Source: Toxorhynchites rutilus septentrionalis (lineage: Eukaryota; Arthropoda; Insecta; Diptera; Culicidae). Taken from it: DNA of 64,000 nt. Where the stretch lies: NCBI RefSeq assembly GCF_029784135.1, contig NC_073745.1, positions 98,167,105 through 98,231,104 of the forward strand, written 5' to 3'. The position numbers were made by a program, and so were the translations under genes. Under the pieces are notes generated by a model, which was given only the letters and a program-made list of their open reading frames with translations, had not been told where the DNA came from and searched no databases. Shown one piece after another: positions 56,771-64,000 of this stretch; the first letter of the stretch is position 1; every line of letters begins with the position of its first letter.

Positions 56771-56813
56771 GTGGTAGTGAATATTATGTGACCAAATATA
56801 ATATGAATATTAT

Positions 56814-57200
56814 GTGACCAAATATGTTTCAATCAAGTGCTATTAACAGATCGTTATCGAGTTAGCATTAACCACTGGTGGGCTTCCAGTATCAAGGAAA
56901 ATGTGGAAATATCTAATCGTTACTGAAAATAATCAGCCAGTTCCTCTGGGAATTTAAAATTACATTCATGTGAAAGAGTTTATTTTAATGTTTTCTATCC
57001 ATGTAACACTGTGACCAAATATGTTTCAATCAAGTGCTATTAACAGGTGGTTATCGAATTAGCATTAACCACTGGTGGGCTTCCAGTATCGAGAAAAATG
57101 TGGAAATATCTAATCGTTGCTGGAAAATAATCTGCCAGTTCCCCTTGGAATTGAAAATTACATTCAAGCGAAAGAGTTTATTTTATTGTTTTCTATCCAT
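56814..57200. repeat. 197-bp tandem duplication
   Basis: GTGACCAAATATGTTTCAAT at 56814 recurs at 57011. Both units run through CAAGTGCTATTAACAG, TTAGCATTAACCACTGGTGG and GTTTTCTATCCAT, with about 10 differences. Origin within the Harbinger is unclear. Confidence 0.85.
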
Positions 57201-57309
57201 AAAATATCCATATAATATATTTGGGTTTGTGATTTGTCACTCAAGTACAGTTAGCAGGAAAGCTTCTGAAGATAATTCTTCAGAACAAGGTTTTTCGTAT
57301 CCTATATTG

Positions 57310-57475
57310 GATGCATAAATCCTTGTGCCTCCAACGTAACGCTCTCGTTTTCGAAGTCCCCCAAATATTCATTTATTCATTCATTCAGAATGGATTTAGA
57401 TTCTACTTCAAACAAATGATCTCTAAATCAACGATAGTCCTACGTCACCCTTGCGGTTATACCATAGATATAACC
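57310..57475. repeat. Repeat with CGCTCTCGTTTTCGAA, near-palindrome and hairpin
   Basis: AACGCTCTCGTTTTCGAA (as at 35829 and 37440), ATAGTCCTACGTC (57434-57446) and the GGTTATACC/GATATAACC hairpin (57455-57475) follow one another. It links the H3-associated motif with the hairpin seen at 41051. Confidence 0.6.
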
Positions 57476-57492
57476 CACTTCCTGTTTTTCCT

Positions 57493-57815
57493 TCAGGTGA
57501 ATAATATTCATGATGTAATCCATGGCATCGAACCATTGAATGGAAGGTTTATAGAACTCATCAGTACCACATCTACTTCGTTTGCTTTTCTCAATTTTTA
57601 ACTTCTCCTGGTTGTATGTAGAACGTAATTTTTTTTATTTTTTTTGTAACTTCTTTCGTATCCGATAACCCCACTTCTGAAAGAATGTGTTCAAGTGAGG
57701 CTTTACGCAAATCTCTGTTCTTATAATTGGGATCCATACAGTTCCACAAGTTGGTTTGTTCTTTATATAATTCCACAAAGTGTTCATTTTGTTCTGAATT
57801 CCATCTCTGCGCCAT
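57493..57815 (-). pseudogene. MADF-domain protein of the Harbinger element, one frameshift
   Basis: From the ATG at 57815: MAQRWNSEQNEHFVELYKEQ, then TNLWNCMDPNYKNRDLRKAS and LEHILSEVGLSDTKEVTKKI. The fold continues, one base off in an A-run near 57640, with RSTYNQEKLKIEKSK, CGTDEFYKPSIQWFDAMDYI. F+.LY+....LWN....Y.NR..R..+...+..... V..+I..LRS.Y..E..K......Y.PS..WFD.+..+ is a MADF (Myb/SANT-like) DNA-binding domain, the usual Harbinger partner thought to bring the transposase to the element ends and the nucleus. BESS part at 54945-54445. Confidence 0.8.
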
Positions 57816-57959
57816 TTTTTTGCTTTTAACTGCTACTGCTAACACGAAAAAACATGCAAACAAACAGAATACACACGGACTATCATCTCTTCGTATTTCG
57901 CCTTGGCAGCAGCTTCTCGTGCCGATTTGTGAAGTGAAAATGATAGTAGATTTACAGGT

Positions 57960-58190
57960 GGAATGAATACGCGTCAAATATTGAAATTATGAATAAAAAT
58001 GAACTTTTTCAAATCGAATATGTATTCTGTTTCGTAGAACAATACTTTTTTGCAAGTAGTGAGTGAATCTGGAACGAAAATTGTGTCTGATGACAACTTT
58101 ATACTATAATGATAAGTTTTAGTGGAAATATAAAAAAAATTATAGAAAAATAGTTTATTGAGGATCAGGGTCACGTGCTTGAAGTGGTCA
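57960..58190. repeat. Dispersed repeat, partner of 9880-10110
   Basis: Shared blocks as described for 9880-10110. A Helitron-derived origin is possible. Confidence 0.45.
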
Positions 58191-58199
58191 AATAATGTA

Positions 58200-60160
58200 T
58201 GTATGAAATTTTCATTCAAATTTTAACAGGTTAAAACTGCCTTCGAGCATACTAATATGATAGAGAAATTTGCCTCACAAACACGGATGCCGCCAATCAA
58301 TATAGATATTCTATCTTTGATTAGGGATGCCAGGTATCTTTCTCAAATATCCTTGCACGGCATATGGAATTATCATCTGATGTTTTCACTTATGGATGGC
58401 TTATGTTTTCGTTTTCAAGAAAACTATCTCAAAAAGAAAGCGTGCAAAACAAAATAACAGCGAGTGAATTCAAAAAACTTTGAAGTAGCTCGCACGCCGG
58501 ATCACACATGACACTAACTGGCATGATGTGTTCACACGGTGTGAGTAGCTGCACTGCAGTAACTGACTTGACTGACTCGTATGCTTACTCGCACCGTCTG
58601 AACCCGGCTTAAGAGATTTTTGGGCGGTTTCCGAGTCATCAAACATAATTCTCAATAGTGCCGAAGACAATCCCTAGAATTTGAAGCTTTTATGGTGTGA
58701 GAAACGCAAGAGTTCCTTGTGCAGCCCAAAGCTTTGAGCGATGTGATTTTTACACCACTTTTAGAAATCAAGTTGTAATATCGAGACAAAACAGAAAACA
58801 AATGAAGATCTCGTGAAAGATGCAACTGTCACTCTCTACATGCATGCAAATTTATAGTCACTAACAGTTCAGTTCTTTGTTTTCAAGAGGCTTTAAACTT
58901 TGCAGTTCATTCGCCTCTAAAGTCACTAACAAAAAGTTACAGGAGGGTTGTGTCTGAGGAACGACCGCATATTACGTAGGATTACGTTGAACTATTATTG
59001 CATATTGATTATGGATATGTTTGAAAAATTCCATTTTTTTCCAATTCCAAATTTCCTCTTTGATAAAAATTTGATCACCCTAAAATAGAGCGTTTAGTTC
59101 GATGTTTGTTTGTGTTTAGTATTGTTTGTTCACCCCCCCAGGGGTACAATCGAGCGATGGTGGCAAAAAGGATGGTGATTGGTCGTTGGATGGTGAACGA
59201 TAAAAGATGTCGAAGTGGAATGAGATGAGAAATGGGGAGACGCAAATTGGACCTTTCAAAACGTGGGATTCTCCGCAGCAGAAAATCAAAACGAGCGAGT
59301 AATTCATTACACAATCCCGTATTCGTATTGAACGAACAACTGGAAGAGTACAGATTGCGTGTGCCAATTGAACAATCAGAAAGCGGAATATTCTTGTAGA
59401 TATTGCTTGACATTTTTCAATTGATCGATGGTTAGTTTCATAAAATATTTGTTTTCTTCATCATATTAAATTATTAGGGAGTGTCTAAGTCGATTGATTC
59501 TAATATCTCGTAAATCCATCAGCAAATCACTGAGTAATAAGTGCTTAAAATTGGACAATTTTCGCGATGCGGCAGATTTTTCCTTTTTCAATTTGTACCC
59601 CAATATAATGTGCCCGAAAGACGAAATTCTACGTCGAAAAGTTTTTACTCAAAAACAAAACACAACATAAAAAAAATAATTATGATTCGTTGACAAAATT
59701 GAATTTCTAATGAACATCCGGACAAATGCATAAAACAGAGCGCCCCAAAGCATCTCAAAATCAGGACATGTCCTGATAAATCAGGAAAGATGGTATCCCT
59801 TATCATTCATAACCTGAACCTTAGGAACGCCTGAAATTTGTGCACATTTTCATGAAAACCTTGCTTCAGCTCGAGAATTTCATCGCTCTTTCCATAAAAA
59901 CTTTCTTCAGCGATGGTGGCCATCTTTGTTGAAATTATATACGTCAATAAAGGTTGTACACGTAAAAATTCACACAGGTGCGTTCTATTTTCCATAGTTC
60001 AAACTAACAGATATAAAGCTTGATTTATTTAGAATCCGGTATGAAAAATTGATTGGTTGGTTGAAGATTTGTATTGGGATTGGTCACAGGTACAAACCAT
60101 ATTTTCATATCAAAATGCAGATTTTTAAAGTTTTAGAATGTATTGTTCGTCATTGTAAAA
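58200..60160. other. Mostly unassigned DNA with repeat fragments
   Basis: It contains the 58480-58620 repeat (kin of 50410-50535), a fragment akin to 40590-40630 at 58890-58930, and a palindrome at 59761. ORFs on both strands of 59075-59413 resemble no family. Confidence 0.4.
59761..59776. repeat. Perfect 16-bp palindrome TCAGGACATGTCCTGA
   Basis: It is followed by TAAATCAGGAAAGATGGTAT and CCC. Related strings are AATCAGGACGGATGGTATCC at 18-45 and, inverted, GGATACCATCTGG...AATCAGGACA at 49104-49136. A dispersed element end is likely. Confidence 0.7.
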
Positions 60161-60164
60161 TTAT

Positions 60165-60953
60165 TTATTTATTTTTGGTGTAACGTCTTTACAACATGAG
60201 CTGATTCACAAATTTTCTCCAATTAACTTGGTTCGTGGCTATCTCTATCCTATCCCGCGAGCACCACGTGCTCACCATGCATCAAGCTCCACTTGGTCGA
60301 ACCACCTTGCTCGATGCGCTCCTCGTCGTCTCGTACCAGCCGGGTTCCCAATGAACACCATTTTTGTAGGATGTCCGACCTTCTTGCAACATGCCCTGCC
60401 CAGTCGTTCAAAGACTCCGAGTGCTCGCAGGTCCTCTTCGAGTATAGCTCAAATTTCGTGCCCCTAGAGTACAACCGGTCTTGGTTGCGTTTTGTACAGG
60501 GAACATTTCCATTGATAATGCGTTTCCGGATCTCGCGGTATCATTGTCAGACGTTACCATTGAGCCAAGGTAGACAAATTGGTCCACTACCTTGAACTCA
60601 TCGCCGTCGATCATTACACTACTACCTAATCGGATCCTGTCGTGCTCGGATCCGGAAGCCAGCATGTCGCTTCCATCGACATCTTGATCTTCTGCCTGTA
60701 CGTCATTCAGGTGTTCATTGAAGTGCTGCCTCCACCTTTCGATCACCTCACGTTCGTTCGTCTGAATACTCCCATCCTTATTCCGACACATTTCTGCTCG
60801 TGGCACGAAGCCTTTTCGGGATGTATCGAGTTTCCGAAAGAACTTTCGCGTTTCATGAGAACGGTGCAGCTGTTCTAGTTCTTCACACTCTTCCTCTTCC
60901 TGGCGGCGCTTTCTTTCCCGGAAGAGTTGGGTTTGCTGTCTCCGCTTCTGTCG
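60165..60953 (-). pseudogene. RTE-like LINE fragment with internal deletion
   Basis: Minus strand: ETRKFFRKLDTSRKGFVPRA, then NKDGSIQTNEREVIERWRQH and FNEHLND (linker before the reverse transcriptase), then a jump to DGDEFKVVDQFVYLGSMVTS and DND (after the reverse transcriptase), then LGRACCKKVGHPTKMVFIGN and RRRGAHRARWFDQVELDA. FVYLGS.VT..ND and the R.+RW.DQVE.D end are seen in RTE-type LINEs. The reverse transcriptase core is deleted. The 3' end carries TAAA repeats at 60165-60180. The transposon at 60954 begins where the LINE is cut. Confidence 0.65.
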
Positions 60954-62845
60954 AACCGGCGTTCAATAAAAAATGAGAATGATTTCAATACCTTTCTGTA
61001 AAAAAAGTAAAGAGCGTAATTTTTTTTTCTCACCAAGAGAATTGCTCTCTGGGCTCCCTAGAAACGGGATGATCGTTTCTTTTAGCTCGTGTGCTGTCAG
61101 TTCGATCAAAGATGGCGTGGAAATAACATGCACTCCGCGAGCGCGTTGTACGGTTCCTCGAAACGCGTGAAAGTCAAGGTAAAAGGTTAGAGTAGACCAT
61201 TTTCGGGACGAAAATGTGCGGGTGAGCACTGTTTACCGGATCTTGGCATATCGGAACATCGAGCGGAAGATCGGTAGTGGCCGTCCGGCGAAGATCATGA
61301 CGAAAAAGAAGAAGCGTTTGCGTGGCGCTGGCTGTTCCCATTCCTACTTTCACCGAACCCTCAAGCAGAAGGCAATCGTCTGTCAAAAGAAGACTAAGTC
61401 TCCATAGTACAAGGACGAGCAGATAGCGACCGTGAAATCTCAGTGCCGGTGGACGACGAAGAATTATCGCGGTCTGTTGCGGATGGATCACTTAATAACC
61501 CGTGTTTTCTACACTTGATGGTTGAATCCTTGGTTTGCCAAGAATCTAGCAAGATGGCTCGCCTTCGTCTCACCCACACCGAAGGAAACGATCTCATTCG
61601 TGGAATCCGTACAAATGAAGCGTTCAAGTTTACCTCAAAACGTGCGGTCCTTAATATGTTAACAAGCCGAGCGGACTTGCCATCAACCAGAAGGTGTACC
61701 AGGAGGAGTGCCTGGAGAAGATTCTAATTCTGTTCTTAGAGGAGCATCGTTTTGTTGGGAAGTACGTCTTCTGGCCGGACAAGGCGCCAAGAAGACGTTG
61801 GCGTACCTCGAAGAAAAACAGATACCGTAGATACCCAAGGAATGGAACTCGACAAACTTGTCCCAGTGTCGTCCGATCAGACTCTCTCAGTGCCCTGGTG
61901 TACAAGAATAATTGGCGGGCCACGGACACCAAGCAACTGCAGAGCTGCACTGTTTCATCAATATCACTGACAACTGACGAGCCACGTTAGTCGTTAGTCA
62001 CTTCCTATTGACAAAAATCTTGGTCAAATGGTGACTGACGAAGTACGATGCAATAATATGCTTGTTACTGAGCTTTGTCAATACGCTTTTAACGATCAAG
62101 TAGGCGGTAAAATTGTCCGTAACGAATTGATGATTGTTGCAGATTGCATTTTATCTTCATCGAGCAAAGTTTCCATTTTCGTTCAGGTTGTTGTTTCTTG
62201 TATTCATTGAAGTGAATACTATGTCGAACACGCGATAACGTGTGAGCGATAGCAAATCATTTAGGCAACGGAGTATATAATTGACCAAAGCTTGAAAAAT
62301 CTTTACATGCTGAAATAATGAAGAAATTTCTCTCTTCGTTGAAATTTCTACCCGATATCAATATTCACGTATTTAAAACTTCGCTTAGATTCATTTATAT
62401 AATTTCTCGTCTTGACGATCACAGTGCGCTGACTTGCAGCTTGCAACACTGACAAACTATTTGGCATCAAAGAGTGAAGAATTTGTTCTGACGGTTTATG
62501 TTTTGTTGCACGTCATTTGGTGGTAATTTTGCAATGGTCGTCATGGTAGCCCAAATATATGGAGTGACAGTGACAAATTGCAGCTCTGAGCAGCTGACCA
62601 CGAGGGTCCGGAATTGCATCCGGAAGATGGATGTCAGTGCCGTCCAGCGCTCTTGTGAGAGCATCTCCACTATGTTGCGCCGTACGGCTGAGCACGGCCG
62701 ATTTGTCAACAATCACTGATTATTTTTTTGAATAACAGCCGTTTTGTTTTTAATAGAAAATACTGAATTGCTTGAAATATTTTTTTTAAATTTTTTTTAC
62801 TATATCACTGAAGAAATTCTCATTTTTTATTGAACACCCGTTATA
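60954..62845 (+). mobile_element. DD37E-like Tc1/mariner transposon, family 2, copy 2
   Basis: Left end GGCGTTCAATAAAAAATGAG, right end inverted GGGTGTTCAATAAAAAATGA. Plus-strand pieces: VRVSTVYRILAYRNIERKIG then SGRPAKIMTKKKK (61217-61310), CSHSYFHRTLKQKAIV, YKDEQIATVKSQCRW, FLEEHRFVGKYVFWPDKA (61730-61785) and a C-terminal NCIRKMDVSAVQRS (62610). The first Asp region is lost. The hAT MITE 61940-62588 interrupts the C-terminus. It lies next to an RTE fragment. Confidence 0.8.
61940..62588. mobile_element. hAT-like MITE inside the family-2 transposon
   Basis: CAGAGCTGCA and TGCAGCTCTG end the element. AGCAACTG (61932-61939) and AGCAGCTG (62589-62596) flank it, 8 bp with one difference. The sibling transposon at 36120-37275 has the uninterrupted sequence AAGCAGCTGGCCAC at the same place (minus strand, near 36318-36332), an empty site. 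No ORF. Confidence 0.9.
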
Positions 62846-62849
62846 TACG

Positions 62850-62867
62850 ACTTTGAATATTCAAAGT
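62850..62867. repeat. Perfect 18-bp palindrome
   Basis: ACTTTGAATATTCAAAGT, just outside the right end of the family-2 transposon. Confidence 0.8.
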
Positions 62868-62989
62868 AATACGATTTAATTTTCGGTGGGTGTCTACCTA
62901 TACTGGGAGCCTGAGCACTGCGATGTGGAAGGTAATAAAAAAGTCGATCACTCATCAAGATTTGGATCTTCAACTAAATTCATAGGGGC

Positions 62990-63252
62990 TGAGTCATTTG
63001 CGACGAAAGGGGAATTCTCCAGGTGAGTTCAAATTTGTCTTCGCGGAGAAACTCGCTCACGAATCGAAGACTCGGCACAGCGTCTGTAGTTGTGGAAAGA
63101 AAACAAAGATTTTCATCACTGGAGCAACTATGAGTGAAAAACTTTACAAGAAGGTGGATCTTCAGAAAATAATTTTGACGTTAATTCGATCACACGAAGG
63201 TCCCGTAATGTTCTGGCCTGACTTAGTCAGCTACCTATTACAGCCCAAATGA
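62990..63252 (+). pseudogene. DD37E transposase fragment
   Basis: FKFVFAEKLAHESKTRHSVC then SCGKKTKIFITGATMSEKLY and LIRSHEGPVMFWPDLVSYLL. This aligns with residues 177-247 of the copy at 53718-52744 (ICSCGKRSAPFVTTGTVNGQ, KQHEGPTIFWPDLAS) and keeps the second catalytic Asp. The third acidic residue region is not seen. Confidence 0.7.
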
Positions 63253-63259
63253 AGTAGAA

Positions 63260-64000
63260 TGTTTGCCTCAGCAGAGATTCATTACTAATACCCTAACGCA
63301 AATATTTCCGTCTCGCTATCTCCTTTCCTTGTTTATATTTATCATTACGGCTGCATAATTTGCAACACCAAACAATTGTCAATCATAGCAGACTAAAATT
63401 AGGCGATTGTTGCATCGTTACAGCCCGTTACAGCCCAAAAGCCCTTTCTGTTGAGTAATTTGGTCGCGTCCACAGTTCAATCCGAAACGAAAACATGTGA
63501 TGACACAAAACAAGGAAGAACAAGCGTTATTCATTGCTTTGAATACAGAATGATACTGAAAGTTTGTCTTCTTTTCTTGCTTGTTGAATTAGATAGACTT
63601 TCAACTTATTCAGTCTATTCGTCTCTAACCTTAAAAAAGGCCCTTGAAAAACTTGACTTTATCCATCATATTACTCCTCCACCCTCATTGCCTTGAGAAA
63701 GGCATTCGATCCCTCGCTCGCCCAGCAACTATGTTGTTCAGTCGATTTCCTCACGAAGAATGAAAGTTTGCGTAGTAGTAGTAGTAGTAAAATGATTTTT
63801 ATGAACATTGTTTTGTGCATTAATACTAATTACATTTTAAGTGTTAAGCTTGAATGGCCCGTCAGCTTTGATGTATTCAATTTTCACATGACTATGTTGT
63901 TCCGTTTGAAAGTTTTCTAACAAATATGAATTACTCCTCAGTAGGAAATGTTGAAATGAAATTATAAATTTGATAACCTACCTAACGAAAATTAATTTAA
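63260..64000. other. Unassigned DNA to the window end
   Basis: No supported feature. A GTA repeat lies at 63774-63789. Confidence 0.4.

Larger units (their letters stand above)
53873..57990. mobile_element. PIF/Harbinger transposon remnant with two genes and several insertions
   Basis: Transposase pieces on the plus strand (53925-54319, 55348-55473) and MADF/BESS pieces on the minus strand (57815-57493, 54945-54445) make the two-gene set of animal Harbinger elements. The set is interrupted by a Tourist-like MITE (54954-55306), an hAT element (55474-56770), a tandem duplication (56814-57200) and the hairpin repeat (57310-57475). Terminal repeats of the Harbinger itself were not found, so the limits given are the outer genes. 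Confidence 0.7.

Overview
The window is a eukaryotic, non-coding, repeat-dominated stretch of an insect genome, most probably a culicine mosquito. That call is an inference. It rests on a DD37E Tc1/mariner transposase of the type described from mosquitoes, an I-clade LINE ending in TAA repeats, a BEL/Pao LTR element, tRNA-derived SINEs, Helitrons, and insect-style PIF/Harbinger and hAT elements. There is no bacterial operon structure, rRNA, functional tRNA or CRISPR. Only one short stretch (11738-11875, minus) looks like an ordinary host coding exon, and I could not name its gene.

Layout. 1-13 kb: decayed DD37E, jockey-like LINE and Tc1 remnants, two SINEs with clear target-site duplications, a small MITE family with 4-bp AT-rich duplications, and the putative host exon with its upstream region. 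13-19 kb: mostly unassigned AT-rich DNA with a long TA microsatellite and another MITE. 19.3-22.1 kb: a 5'-truncated but nearly open I-type LINE with an 11-bp duplication. 22-32 kb: Helitron ends, two non-autonomous Helitrons carrying about 142-bp tandem repeats, a DD37E copy lacking its second catalytic Asp, and a Tc1 copy. 34.3-37.5 kb: a tandemly duplicated unit holding two broken histone H3 genes, one with a histone-type 3' stem-loop, flanked by a recurrent near-palindrome and interrupted by a DD37E-like transposon. 41.7-43.4 kb: an internally deleted BEL/Pao element with two 172-bp LTRs and an inverted copy of its own integrase start. 45-46.6 kb: a SINE and a Helitron.

49-58 kb is a nested transposon block. 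An hAT element holds a TA-MITE. A DD37E transposon with long perfect terminal repeats and a nearly full transposase holds a pogo-like element. Next to it lies a PIF/Harbinger element (transposase plus MADF/BESS partner) interrupted by a Tourist-like MITE, an hAT element and a tandem duplication. 60-63 kb: an RTE-like LINE fragment and a second copy of the 36-kb transposon, itself broken by an hAT MITE. The 36-kb copy shows the empty site.

The elements do not form a pathway. The window is best read as layers of insertions whose relative ages can be ordered from nesting, target-site duplications and sibling empty sites. Most coordinates for decayed copies are approximate.
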